A DNA stretch of 64,000 bases from Spirosoma endbachense (GTDB lineage: Bacteria > Bacteroidota > Bacteroidia > Cytophagales > Spirosomataceae). The translations under genes and the position numbers were made by a program. The notes beneath the pieces are model-generated. The model saw nothing but the letters and a program-made list of their open reading frames with translations, was not told the DNA's origin and searched no databases. This document shows positions 45,587 to 55,887 of this stretch, in pieces; within the stretch, counting starts at the first letter, position 1, and each line of letters opens with the position of its first letter. Location of the stretch: the NCBI RefSeq assembly GCF_010233585.1, contig NZ_CP045997.1, forward strand, positions 496,001-560,000, read 5' to 3'.

Positions 45587-47239
45587 ATGATACAAAGACG
45601 GGATTTTTTAACGCAATTATCGCTGGCCACGGCTGCAATTTCATTGCCACAGGTTGCTTTTCCGTCTGCTCCAAAAGCCGATGAGTTTGTCGAGGTGGCG
45701 ATTACGCATGGCCGGATACGGGGTATGCGTAAGGAAGGAGTGAATCTGTTTAAAGGCATACCCTACGGGGGCCGCATTTCGGGTGATCGACGATTTCGGC
45801 GGCCTGCTCCTTTAGAAAAATGGACGGGGGTTCGAGATGCTCTGGAGTTTGGTGCACCGGCTATTCAGAACCCCCGGCGCAATGAGCCTGCTCCATCGGA
45901 AGACTGTCTTTTCTTAAATGTGTGGACACCTGCCAATGACCACAAGAAGCGGCCTGTCCTGTTTTACAGTCACGGTGGGGGCTTCGTGGTCGGTTCGGGC
46001 GCTTCCGGAGGGCAGGATGGGTCTAATCTGGCTCGAAACTTTGATGTGGTGGTTGTGGAAACCAACCACCGGCTTGGTTTATTAGGCTTTCTGTATCTGG
46101 ATGACATCGGCGGACCCGACTATGCCGGATCGGGCAACATGGGCATGCTGGATATCGTGGATGGGCTAAAGTGGGTTCATGACAACATTGCCCAGTTTGG
46201 GGGCGATCCTGCCAACGTGATGATCTGGGGCGAATCGGGTGGCGGGGCCAAAACGTCCTGTTTGTATGCTATGCCTTCGGCGGCTCCTTATTTCAACAAA
46301 GCTTCTATTGAAAGCGGTCCCGGTGTTCGGATGACACCGAAGGAGACAGCCGCCGAAACGACTGCCCTGCTTTTAAAAGAATTGAACATAGACCCCAAAG
46401 ACTGGAAAAAGTTGCTGGACGTACCGGCGGCTGATTTACTGGCCATTCAGGGTAAATTACCTTCTGTGGCACCGTTTCTGGGGAAAAATACAAAGGGGGC
46501 TGTGCTACGTAGAGCAGGAGGCTTTGGCCCCGTGGTCGATGGCGTCGTTCTGCCGCATCATCCGTTCGATCCAACAGCGCCCGCTCTATCTAAAAACAAA
46601 CCCTTACTGGTTGGCTGGAACGAGGACGAGTACACCTTTTTCGCCTGGGAGCGAAAAGACACGGAGTTTGCTAAACTGGATTTCGACGGTTTACAGAAAC
46701 GGCTGGAACCTCAATACGGCGAGGATACCCCTAAACTGATCGCTGCCTATCGCAAAGCAAGACCCAATGCCACAGCCCCACAACTATATATTGCCATTTC
46801 CTCCATTGCCATGATGGGTCTGGGCTCAGTAGACATTGCCGAAAAAAAGGTTAAAGAAGGGGGAGCACCGGTTTATCTCTACAATTTTGGCTACAAGTCC
46901 GAGAAACCTATTCCTGGTACGGATTATCCGATGGGAACGCCCCATGCCATGGATATTTCGTTCAAATTCAATAATGAAATTCCGCCCAGAGATGGGTCCG
47001 CGCCAAAAGAGAGCTTCTTTGGCGGCAATCGACCTGAGCGGTTTGTAGCCTCACATCACTTTGCCGAATTATGGACCACGTTTGCCCGTACCGGTAAGCC
47101 AGCGGCTAAAGATGTACCCCAATGGCCAGCTTATAATCTCAAGACCCGGCCTACCATGCGGATTGATGCTCAGTGCGAAATCATTGACAACCGCTTCAGC
47201 CAGGAGCTGGCCATGTGGCGTTCGATTGGTAAATTATAG
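45587..47239 (+). CDS. Carboxylesterase (type B) with Tat signal
   Basis: A 550-residue exported esterase. The N-terminus has the twin-arginine signal RRDFLTQLSLATAAISLPQ, so it is folded before export. The type B esterase fold is clear: VEVAITHGRIRGMRKEG, FKGIPYGG, DCLFLNVWTP and the nucleophile elbow MIWGESGGGAKTSCL (GESGG). The acid and His are expected in the DEYTFFAW region and near GTPHAMDISF. It is probably regulated by the divergent LysR gene. It may act on acylated plant sugars, fitting the rhamnosidase remnant that follows, but this is inference. Confidence 0.9.
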   Translation: MIQRRDFLTQLSLATAAISLPQVAFPSAPKADEFVEVAITHGRIRGMRKEGVNLFKGIPYGGRISGDRRFRRPAPLEKWTGVRDALEFGAPAIQNPRRNEPAPSEDCLFLNVWTPANDHKKRPVLFYSHGGGFVVGSGASGGQDGSNLARNFDVVVVETNHRLGLLGFLYLDDIGGPDYAGSGNMGMLDIVDGLKWVHDNIAQFGGDPANVMIWGESGGGAKTSCLYAMPSAAPYFNKASIESGPGVRMTPKETAAETTALLLKELNIDPKDWKKLLDVPAADLLAIQGKLPSVAPFLGKNTKGAVLRRAGGFGPVVDGVVLPHHPFDPTAPALSKNKPLLVGWNEDEYTFFAWERKDTEFAKLDFDGLQKRLEPQYGEDTPKLIAAYRKARPNATAPQLYIAISSIAMMGLGSVDIAEKKVKEGGAPVYLYNFGYKSEKPIPGTDYPMGTPHAMDISFKFNNEIPPRDGSAPKESFFGGNRPERFVASHHFAELWTTFARTGKPAAKDVPQWPAYNLKTRPTMRIDAQCEIIDNRFSQELAMWRSIGKL

Positions 47240-47760
47240 TTGGGACATTATAGGTGTGATGTCCCACGTAAACGTTTATCCTGCTGGAATAAAACTGATT
47301 ATAACGATAGTAATTGGGTCAAAGCGCGCGTCATCGGCCCAGGTCTGACCAAAGACGCAGCGGTCAATTCTACCGGCTGGATGCTGGTACCCTCCCCATT
47401 GCCTCCCAAGGAAATGACACGGCAACGTTTGGCGTCTACCCGCCAGGTCGAAGGAGTCCAGGTTCCGGCGGGATTTCCGGCTGCTAAAACCCAGGTGAGT
47501 ATACCAGCCAACTCCCGTGCGACGATTCTGCTGGATCAGGGCTTTCTGACGAATGCCTATCCAACGCTACTCTTCAGCGGTGGGCGACAGGCGGGAATAT
47601 CGATGGGGTATGCCGAAGGACTCTACATTGGCAAGAAGGAAGCCTTAAATGCGGCAAGAGTGCCATCACTTCCTAAGGGAAATCGTAATGAGATCGATGA
47701 TAAACTGTTCATTGGCCGGGCCGACAGTGTCGTTATTCTAACGAAGGCTATCAGGAAGCA
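47240..47760 (+). pseudogene. Fragment of a GH78-type alpha-L-rhamnosidase
   Basis: Directly after the esterase stop, a frame without a convincing start reads NKTDYNDSNWVKARVIGPGL, then WMLVPSPLPPKEMTRQRLAS, GFLTNAYPTLLFSGG and GNRNEIDDKLFIGRADSVV. This is the N-terminal accessory region of large bacterial alpha-L-rhamnosidases. Similarity stops near 47734; the frame stays open to 48118 but the rest looks random. Both ends and all catalytic parts are missing, so this is a relic. Intact enzymes of this type exceed 900 residues. Confidence 0.6.
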
Positions 47761-47975
47761 AATCGTCCAGCGAATGAAGGGGGGTACGAATAGATTATAT
47801 GGCTTGGCCTGCTATAAATGGGCGTTTTTGTCGACGATCCGAGTAGGATTCATCCTCCAATTGGGGTACTTCCGTGTGGTGACCCGTTTTTTTGTGCCGG
47901 ATCGGTTTCACCAGACCGATCTTGAATGGGTATGTGGACAGCTTCAGATCGCTCCAGAACTGAAGCCTGTTTTAC

Positions 47976-48010
47976 GGTCCCGGCCAGTCTGCGGATTGGC
48001 CGGGACCGGT
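47976..48010 (-). terminator. Hairpin downstream of dps
   Basis: GGTCCCGGCCA pairs with TGGCCGGGACC (11 bp, 10-nt loop). It lies just after the dps stop on the minus strand but is followed by only a weak T-containing sequence. Confidence 0.5.
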
Positions 48011-48018
48011 TGCTGGTA

Positions 48019-48492
48019 TTACTTGAGGTGTGCCCGAAGCATCCAGGCTATTTTTTCGTGCTTTTCCAGCAGTCCCGTCACAAAATCACCCGTACCGGCA
48101 TCCTTGTGGGCGTCCTGAAATTCGTCAATATTACCCCGAATGAATTCAATGATACTTTCGTGGTCGTTCAACAGTTTTTTGATGAGGCTGCGGCTGTCAT
48201 TACCATCCTCGTCCTGCTCCGTCAGATGGGTCAGTTGCAGGAAATTTTTTAACGTAGCGGGTGCGTAATGACCTAACTGCCGGATCCGTTCGGCCACATC
48301 ATCGACGATCTCAGCCGATTGCTGGTACAGTTCTTCAAAGTAGAGGTGAACCGAATGAAAGTCCATCCCTTCCAGATTCCAGTGGGCGTTGAGGGTTTTG
48401 GTGTACAGGACAAACTCATCGGCGAGGAGTTTGGCTAACTGATGGGCAACAACTTCCCGATTTTCCGGAGAAATACCAATGTTTGTTTTCAT
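48019..48492 (-). CDS. dps: Dps family DNA-protection ferritin
   Basis: A 157-residue mini-ferritin that stores iron and protects DNA in stress. The ferroxidase-site residues of Dps are visible: NAHWNLEGMDFHSVHLYFEE, with the His and the following Asp/Glu of the inter-subunit site (HxxxxxxxFxxxHxxFE). A four-helix bundle ends at HEKIAWMLRAHL. The start at 48492 (MKTNIGISPENREVVAHQLA) gives the family length; 48531 adds an unlikely extension. No OxyR or Fur box was recognised upstream. Confidence 0.92.
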   Translation of the reverse strand: MKTNIGISPENREVVAHQLAKLLADEFVLYTKTLNAHWNLEGMDFHSVHLYFEELYQQSAEIVDDVAERIRQLGHYAPATLKNFLQLTHLTEQDEDGNDSRSLIKKLLNDHESIIEFIRGNIDEFQDAHKDAGTGDFVTGLLEKHEKIAWMLRAHLK

Positions 48493-48677
48493 GGGCAACG
48501 ATACTGTTTTAGCGTGTTTGTAGTGAATCAATTTAGCCCATAAACTTACTGCATTTATTAGCTAATTCGTACTGATCGCCCCAATTCAACCTGTTTTTCC
48601 GATGATCCATGAAACCAGATTCGCGATCGACTCATTGAAAAAACTGGTTTTAACAATGTGTCATCTATGAACTATAA

Positions 48678-50432
48678 CTATCGTTGTAGTTTTAATGTCA
48701 GTTCTCCAATTGCTGATTTATAGGCTAAAAACTGATTCTGATTCGTGTGCTTATCCGTTGATATCTCCAGCAGTTTTGCCTGCGGACTGGGCGCAAAGAA
48801 ATCGGGTAGGAGGGATCGCAATGCGTCCTGAGTTTCGCAGACCTGATACGAAATCCGGGCATCGTCGGCGGTATTTCGGGCCGTGTATCCGTGGGGCGTT
48901 TCAAAATACGTTTCCAGCTCCGGTTGTCGGCTGGGTCCGTCGATGATCCGGAAAATATGTCCGCTATCGTTGTTGAGGAGCACAATTCGCAGATTAGGCG
49001 GCACAGGAGCGGACCATAGGGCGTTTCGATCATAAAAAAAGGCAACATCGCCAACAAGCAGCGTAACGATCCGGTCCGTCATCAGGGCGGCACCGACAGC
49101 CGTACTCAGGCAGCCGTCGATACCGCTGACTCCCCGATTGGCCGAAACCTGAATCTGCAAGGACTGATCGACTCCGCAGAGATTGGCGTAGCGTACGGGC
49201 ATACTATTGGCCAGATGCAGGATCGACTGGGCGGGTAACTGATCCAGCACGGCCTGTACCGCCGACCAGTCCGTGAGTCGGGCATCCGTACCGGCAATTG
49301 TTTGGTAAACAAGGCGGGCGGCCTGTCGATCGGCGGTTTGCCAATGGTTCAGAAATTCATGCGAGTCATCGTCCTCATCGCCCTGCAAAAAACGCTGGAA
49401 ATCCAGGTCTGCCATTAATTTCTGTAAAAAAAGGCGAGGTTCTGCGGGAATTAGCGTTGTCAGGCTTTGAAACGAATCGTTGATGCGATCCACCGTTGGT
49501 TGAATGTGCCAGTGCCGACGCGCCGGAAACCGGCGGAAAAATGTTTTCAGATTCCGGGTCAGGAACGAATGACCCATGGTGATGAGCAGATCCGGTCGAA
49601 GCGACACACCGAATGCCTCGTCCAGTCCCGACAGGAACGTATCCGAATGTGTAATGAACAGGCCATTGCGGGCCGTGTTACTGACAATCTCGCCAACAAC
49701 GGGTACCCCCATCTCCTCGCTGATTTTTTGCAGGCAGGTCAGCAAATCCGGATCATACGGAAGCTGCCCTACGGCCAGCAGGATTCGTTCATTGCGCTCC
49801 CATTCGTTGAGTAAATCATGCCAGACTTCGGGCGGCAGTGCCGGTTGGACACGCAGCGTATCGATGAGTCGTACCTGTTCATAGGGGAAGGGTTCATCGG
49901 TCGTTGGATAAAACGGCTCCCGAAGCGGTACATTGATATGAACGGGGCCTAATGGGGCCAGTCGACACAGGTTCACGGCTTCATTGAGGGATCGTTCAAT
50001 ATACCAGCGGGCATCGGGATGGCTATAATCGGCGGGGAGGTCATAACTACGCTTCACGTGCGTCCCAAAGAGATTAACCTGATCGATCGTCTGCCCATCC
50101 TGCTGGTGCAGCCATTCGTGGGGCCGGTCAGCCGTCAGGATCAGGAGCGGAATCTGTTGAAAATAAGCTTCCACCACAGCCGGAGCCAGGTTGTAGACCG
50201 CACTGCCCGAGGTGCAGATGATCGCCACCGGGTTTCGACTTTGCTGAGCCATTCCAAGGGCAACAAAGCCCGCTGATCGCTCGTCGGCCATCACGCGGAC
50301 CCGTAGCCGGGGATGCCGGGCAACGGCCAGCGTCAGCGGTGCCGACCGGGAACCTGGCGACACCACGACGTCCGTAATTCCTTTCTGGCTGAGCAGTTCG
50401 GCTAGGTTAACAATGGGTTGAAGTACTGGCAT
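48678..50432 (-). CDS. menD: 2-succinyl-5-enolpyruvyl-6-hydroxy-3-cyclohexene-1-carboxylate synthase
   Basis: This thiamine diphosphate enzyme of menaquinone synthesis adds 2-oxoglutarate-derived succinyl to isochorismate. The 584-residue protein starts PVLQPIVNLAELLSQKGITD and has VVVSPGSRSAPLTLAVARHP. It carries the catalytic Glu region IICTSGSAVYNLAPAVVEAY, the Rossmann middle domain, and the TDP/metal site LLVGDVAFFYDRNALWSA with the GDxxx...N motif. Menaquinone is the usual respiratory quinone of the phylum. Other men genes are not in the window. The ATG at 50432 matches the family start. Confidence 0.94.
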   Translation of the reverse strand: MPVLQPIVNLAELLSQKGITDVVVSPGSRSAPLTLAVARHPRLRVRVMADERSAGFVALGMAQQSRNPVAIICTSGSAVYNLAPAVVEAYFQQIPLLILTADRPHEWLHQQDGQTIDQVNLFGTHVKRSYDLPADYSHPDARWYIERSLNEAVNLCRLAPLGPVHINVPLREPFYPTTDEPFPYEQVRLIDTLRVQPALPPEVWHDLLNEWERNERILLAVGQLPYDPDLLTCLQKISEEMGVPVVGEIVSNTARNGLFITHSDTFLSGLDEAFGVSLRPDLLITMGHSFLTRNLKTFFRRFPARRHWHIQPTVDRINDSFQSLTTLIPAEPRLFLQKLMADLDFQRFLQGDEDDDSHEFLNHWQTADRQAARLVYQTIAGTDARLTDWSAVQAVLDQLPAQSILHLANSMPVRYANLCGVDQSLQIQVSANRGVSGIDGCLSTAVGAALMTDRIVTLLVGDVAFFYDRNALWSAPVPPNLRIVLLNNDSGHIFRIIDGPSRQPELETYFETPHGYTARNTADDARISYQVCETQDALRSLLPDFFAPSPQAKLLEISTDKHTNQNQFLAYKSAIGELTLKLQR

Positions 50433-50605
50433 ACGGGTAAGATCTGAACGTTCGGGCTGCAAACATAACCATTGAATCGGGACTCATCCGGCCATCTGTC
50501 GCAGATTTTATGTTACTTTGTTTAGAAGACCCTGGCTGATCCGTAATCTGGATAAACGAAGCAGTCAATGTCAACGTTATAGTCTACGAAAATCATCCCT
50601 ACCTC

Positions 50606-51544
50606 ATGAACCGTATCACATTCGACAACGAGGGCGAAATTCGGGTAAAGTCACTGGCGGGTGCCGTTATCATCAATGTACTCCTGGTGGCTATCTTATT
50701 ACTCGTTCACCTGTCACAAACGATCCCGAATCCACCCCCGATTCAATTCGTGGAGGTCAACTTCGGCACCGACTCCAGGGGGAGCGGTCGCATTCAGACC
50801 TATAATAAGGCCTCTGACTCACCCAATCCGGAGAATGTAAAAGCGGCCGAAAAAAGGCCGAACCCGAAGGTGAACACGACTCCCCGGCTGGAAAAGAGCC
50901 GACCAACGCCAGTTCCCAAAGTAGAGGAGGCCAAACCGGCTAAAACGGCAACCGAAAAGCCACTCATTGCGAGTAAAGAACCGAGCCCGGTTACTACACC
51001 CGAACGACCCGAGCCTAAACGGGTTGAAACCTCAAAAGCGGCTCCCGTTGAAAAGCCTGCCCCCCCGGCACCGCCCAAAAAGGTCGAGACCGTCAATAAC
51101 GATGCCCTGTTCAAAAAATCATCGGGTGGGGGTGGTTCGAACGGTACGGTTGGGAAAGCCTCCGGAACCGGCGGGAATAACAATGGCGATGACGCAAGTG
51201 GTGTTGGGGATAAAGGCAACCCCAACGGAAAGATTGATGCCAAAAGCCTGTATGGTACCCCTGGCGGAGCCGCTACCGGCGTGGCATTCGATGTGTCGGG
51301 CTGGTCGCTCGCGGGCCGTCCAAGTGTCAATGATGATTCCGATGAGACGGGCAAGATTATCTTTAAAATAACGGTCGATGGCGATGGCGAAATAACCAGG
51401 GTTCAAACCCAGCAGACTACCGTTAGTCCATCTGTCGTAGAAGTATACCGAAAGGCCGTTCAGCGGCTTCGGCTACGTCCGAAAGGGGGAGCCACGCCAC
51501 CAACAGCCACCGGTACAATTACCTTTATCATTACGTCCAAGTAA
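50606..51544 (+). CDS. TonB-like energy transducer
   Basis: A 312-residue inner-membrane protein. One membrane segment near the N-terminus (AGAVIINVLLVAILLLVHLS) is followed by a long Pro/Lys-rich periplasmic linker (KRPNPKVNTTPRLEKSRPTP), a glycine-rich stretch (SSGGGGSNGTVGKASGTGG) and a TonB-type C-terminal domain (GKIIFKITVDGDGEITRVQT, then VYRKAVQRLRLRP). It would pass energy from ExbB/ExbD to outer-membrane receptors. No exbBD genes are adjacent. folC starts at the very next base after its stop, so the two are co-transcribed. Confidence 0.8.
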   Translation: MNRITFDNEGEIRVKSLAGAVIINVLLVAILLLVHLSQTIPNPPPIQFVEVNFGTDSRGSGRIQTYNKASDSPNPENVKAAEKRPNPKVNTTPRLEKSRPTPVPKVEEAKPAKTATEKPLIASKEPSPVTTPERPEPKRVETSKAAPVEKPAPPAPPKKVETVNNDALFKKSSGGGGSNGTVGKASGTGGNNNGDDASGVGDKGNPNGKIDAKSLYGTPGGAATGVAFDVSGWSLAGRPSVNDDSDETGKIIFKITVDGDGEITRVQTQQTTVSPSVVEVYRKAVQRLRLRPKGGATPPTATGTITFIITSK

Positions 51545-52831
51545 ATGCAGTACCAGGAAGCACTCGACTATTTATACAGTCGGCTCCCCGTTTTTCACCG
51601 GATTGGCCCCAAAGCATTCAAACCCGGCCTGGACAATACTCTCCGGCTTTGTGAAGCGCTGGGCAATCCGCAACAGCAGTTCAGGAGTATTCACGTAGCC
51701 GGAACGAATGGCAAAGGCAGTACCTCGCACATGCTGGCTGCTATCTACCAGTCGGCTGGCTACCGGGTTGGCCTATATACATCGCCCCATTTAAAATCCT
51801 TCACCGAGCGTATCCGGCTGAATGGACAGCCCATTGTTGAGGACGATGTGGCTTTGTTTGTGACCACCAACCAGTCATTGATCGAATCCATCGAGCCGTC
51901 GTTTTTTGAGGTAACGGTGGCGATGGCCTTTGCTTATTTTGCCCGTCAGCAACCCGATGTCGCCATCATTGAAGTAGGGCTGGGTGGTCGTCTGGATTCG
52001 ACGAACGTGATTACACCCTTAGCATCCGTCATTACCAACATTGGTCTTGACCATACCGATATTCTGGGGGATACACTCACAAAGATTGCCCGTGAAAAAG
52101 CCGGTATTACTAAAGCGGGTATACCGGTGATCATTGGAGAGACCCAGCCAGAAACGACGCCGGTATTTACCGAAATGGCTAATCAACTAAAGGCACCTAT
52201 TGTCTTTGCCGATCAGCTGTATACGGTTGCCGATGCTGGCCTGTCGGACGGGGTGAGGACTATCCGGGTCAAATCAGGCGACAGAGAAACTCAGTCATTT
52301 TCGCTGGATTTAACGGGCGGATATCAGTTGCATAATGTAGCGACGGTTCTGGCGACAGTTGATGTCTTACAAACGATTCTACCCGTATCCACGGAGTCAA
52401 TTCAAACCGGTTTGCAAGCGGTTGTGCCATTAACCGGTCTGAAAGGTCGTTTTCAAATTCTTCACCAACAGCCACGAGTTATTGTCGATACGGCCCATAA
52501 TAAACCCGGTCTGGATGCTTTGTTTACAACGATACAATCCATTCCGTTTGCATCGTTGCGGCTTGTCATCGGGCTGGTTGCCGATAAAGACCGCACCGCT
52601 GTGCTGCTTAGTCTGCCCGAATCGGCCATCTATTACTTTTGTCAGGCGGATACACCCCGGTCCTTACCAGCGGTTACGCTTCAGGCCGAAGCGGCTTCGC
52701 TGGGTCGCATGGGTAAAAGTTACCCGGATGTAAACAGTGCGCTGGCAGCCGCTTTACAACAGGCAACACCCGACGACCTGATCCTCATTACGGGTAGTAA
52801 TTACCACATTGCTGAATTAATTGACTTATAA
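51545..52831 (+). CDS. folC: Folylpolyglutamate synthase / dihydrofolate synthase
   Basis: A cytosolic Mur-ligase-family enzyme that adds glutamate to folates. The 428-residue protein shows the P-loop VAGTNGKGSTSHMLAAIYQS, LYTSPHLKSFTERIRLNG, the conserved Asp/Glu region VAIIEVGLGGRLDSTNVITP and ITNIGLDHTDILGDTLTKIA. The C-terminal domain has VDTAHNKPGLDALF. Both activities are assumed from family. It starts immediately after the TonB-like gene and ends 2 bp before trmB. Confidence 0.93.
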   Translation: MQYQEALDYLYSRLPVFHRIGPKAFKPGLDNTLRLCEALGNPQQQFRSIHVAGTNGKGSTSHMLAAIYQSAGYRVGLYTSPHLKSFTERIRLNGQPIVEDDVALFVTTNQSLIESIEPSFFEVTVAMAFAYFARQQPDVAIIEVGLGGRLDSTNVITPLASVITNIGLDHTDILGDTLTKIAREKAGITKAGIPVIIGETQPETTPVFTEMANQLKAPIVFADQLYTVADAGLSDGVRTIRVKSGDRETQSFSLDLTGGYQLHNVATVLATVDVLQTILPVSTESIQTGLQAVVPLTGLKGRFQILHQQPRVIVDTAHNKPGLDALFTTIQSIPFASLRLVIGLVADKDRTAVLLSLPESAIYYFCQADTPRSLPAVTLQAEAASLGRMGKSYPDVNSALAAALQQATPDDLILITGSNYHIAELIDL

Positions 52832-52833
52832 CA

Positions 52834-53499
52834 GTGACTCGTCGTAAACATCATTTCTTTCTGCAAAATGCAGAAAGCGCAAACGTTATTGAAGTTGGTA
52901 AACCCCTCTATAAAACGATCAAAGGGCGCTGGCGACTGGACTATTTTACAAATGACAAACCAATTGTACTTGAGTTGGCCTGTGGGAAAGGGGAGTATAC
53001 AATTGGGTTAGCCCAGGCGTTCCCGGATACCAATTTTATCGGCGTCGATATAAAAGGGGATCGCATTGCCAGAGGGGCCAAAATAGCACAGACGCTTGGT
53101 TTGACGAACGTAGCTTTTCTGCGAACGGATATAAATTACCTGCAGGAATTTTTCGAGGAAGGGGAGGTCAACGAAATCTGGATCACCTTTCCGGACCCCC
53201 AGCCCCGGCCGAAGCAGGATAAGCATCGACTGACTCATCCTCGTTTTTTAGCGATTTACAAACAGCTTCTTGTCAGGGGTGGGACTATGCATTTAAAAAC
53301 AGATAGCCCTGATTTATTCGCCTACAGTGTTGAGCAGGTTAAACAATTTGGCTGCTCCGATTTACAATTGACAACTGACTTATACCAGTCACCATTGAAC
53401 AAAATACACTTAGGCATAAAGACCAAATACGAACAAGTGTTCTTTGATAAAGGATTTACAATTAACTATTTACAATGCAAAATGGGTGTGATCTTGTAA
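52834..53499 (+). CDS. trmB: tRNA (guanine-N7-)-methyltransferase
   Basis: A SAM-dependent methyltransferase that makes 7-methylguanosine at position 46 of tRNAs. The 221-residue protein has the SAM motif PIVLELACGKGEYTIGLAQA, NFIGVDIKGDRIARGAKIAQ and the signature ITFPDPQPRPKQDKHRLTHP. It starts with GTG two bases after folC. Its 3-prime end is part of a terminator hairpin in which the stop codon lies in the loop. Confidence 0.93.
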   Translation: MTRRKHHFFLQNAESANVIEVGKPLYKTIKGRWRLDYFTNDKPIVLELACGKGEYTIGLAQAFPDTNFIGVDIKGDRIARGAKIAQTLGLTNVAFLRTDINYLQEFFEEGEVNEIWITFPDPQPRPKQDKHRLTHPRFLAIYKQLLVRGGTMHLKTDSPDLFAYSVEQVKQFGCSDLQLTTDLYQSPLNKIHLGIKTKYEQVFFDKGFTINYLQCKMGVIL

Positions 53500-53512
53500 A
53501 TCACACCCATTT
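53480..53512 (+). terminator. trmB terminator overlapping the gene end
   Basis: AAATGGGTGTGAT (53480-53492) pairs fully with ATCACACCCATTT (53500-53512). The 7-nt loop includes the TAA stop at 53497-53499, so the last codons of trmB form the left arm. Confidence 0.8.
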
Positions 53513-53594
53513 GTAAATTAGATTTAATATTGTTAATCAACGAACCTTCAACTTAATTTTGTAAATCGCCTTCAATTGAATTAACATTTGTACG

Positions 53595-54593
<999 letters not shown>

Positions 54594-54617
54594 CTAAAAA
54601 TAGGTTTGTTTTCGGCT

Positions 54618-54625
54618 CAAATATA
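54618..54625 (-). promoter_or_regulatory. gap promoter -7 element
   Basis: TATATTTG on the minus strand, an exact match to TAnnTTTG, 28 bp from the gap start codon. Confidence 0.65.
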
Positions 54626-54659
54626 CGTATTAAATAGGATGCTTATAAAAAAACGTAAT

Positions 54660-54835
54660 TTTAGTATATAGAGCTTATGTTAGTAAAATAGCACTAAAAT
54701 TAGTATTAGAAGGGAAATTTTTAGCTAAAATCAATAATATTACTAATGAACAGTTAGTATTTTAGCTAAAAATGCTAATTATATTAGTATATTTATTAGT
54801 ATTTACTAAAATATTGACTATAGATAATACTAAAT
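54660..54835. repeat. Cluster of TTAGTA/TACTAA motifs with two 12-bp palindromes
   Basis: Within 175 bp the hexamer TTAGTA or its complement TACTAA occurs about nine times (near 54661, 54680, 54700, 54741, 54754, 54784, 54795, 54804 and 54829). The palindrome TTTTAGCTAAAA occurs twice, at 54719-54730 and 54760-54771, with 41 bp between starts. The array begins about 70 bp upstream of gap. It could be a regulator-binding array, but low complexity explains part of it. Confidence 0.45.
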
Positions 54836-55887
54836 AGGGTAGGAGAGAAGTATTTGCTAAATTTTAAAAATTCATTCTGTTATTCATATCGATTTATCTC
54901 TTTATTATTCTTTAGTTCTCGTCGATAGAATCTTCTACAGGCTATTCTACTCACAGAGAATCATGCAATTAGCAGCTGGTTTTTTTAAGTTTATAGCATT
55001 TCATTTATTATACAGACTACTTCTGCATATTCACACTAGTTTGTTGCCATCTCATCGAGTTTATGGACTTCCAATAGCATTTAAACAACAGTTACTCGAT
55101 ATTATACAAACAATACTAACTTCTTAATTGGTGTTGCTGGTATTTTTTAAATAATTCTTGTTTAGTACATCCCTGACTTCTTATACATGTATCTAGCCTA
55201 TTCTATATACCCTATTATTGGTTGGTTGGTTTATTGTTCTGTTCATACTCAACTCTAGACCAAAATACTATTGGTTATAGCCAGCTTATGCCAGGCTCGT
55301 CGTACTCCCACTTACTCTATACTTTTTTTATCAACTCCAAGTGAGGATCGAGTGAGGACTTTCGACCACATAGTTCCTTTATGAAAATGCCTGGCTAAAA
55401 TTTGATCACTCTCTTTATCAACCTGACGAGACTAAAACAAGCGATCGTTATTCTTCTTTGATCTACTTTCTATTGCTGCGCACACAGGAGTTTCGCTGTT
55501 TCAATAAATCTTTCTATCGGTAAGCCAAAGAGATCAAGATCATCTTTCATGCATGTACCAGCCTCTACAAGGTGCCGTCCATTTTACGCTTAGTCCTCTA
55601 CACCCATCTTCACTTAAATAACTTCCTATGCATCTGGCATCATTTATGCTCTCAACTAATATAGGACGGCCTAGGTTATCGCACAATGCTTAAGCTAGGT
55701 TCTGCATCGTTTTAGAAAAAATAATTGCCTATATTTAAACTATACGCGTTGAATCCTTATCTTTGAACCAAAAGAAAAAAGGGGTAGTATAATATTTATC
55801 AAATACAAAATATAATTTTGTGTAAAAAATTAAAATATTGATTATCAGATAGTTATTATCTTAGATATAAACTTTTTCTTTAATTAA
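54836..55887. other. Gene-free AT-rich region between gap and dapD
   Basis: With the preceding motif cluster, this makes about 1.3 kb without any reading frame of useful length, in a genome where most gaps are under 200 bp. GC is far below the coding average, especially at 54650-54900 and 55720-55887, and the top strand of the middle part is rich in pyrimidines. No tRNA, rRNA, RNase P, tmRNA or SRP RNA signature was recognised. dapD probably starts from a promoter in the last 100 bp. Confidence 0.6.
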
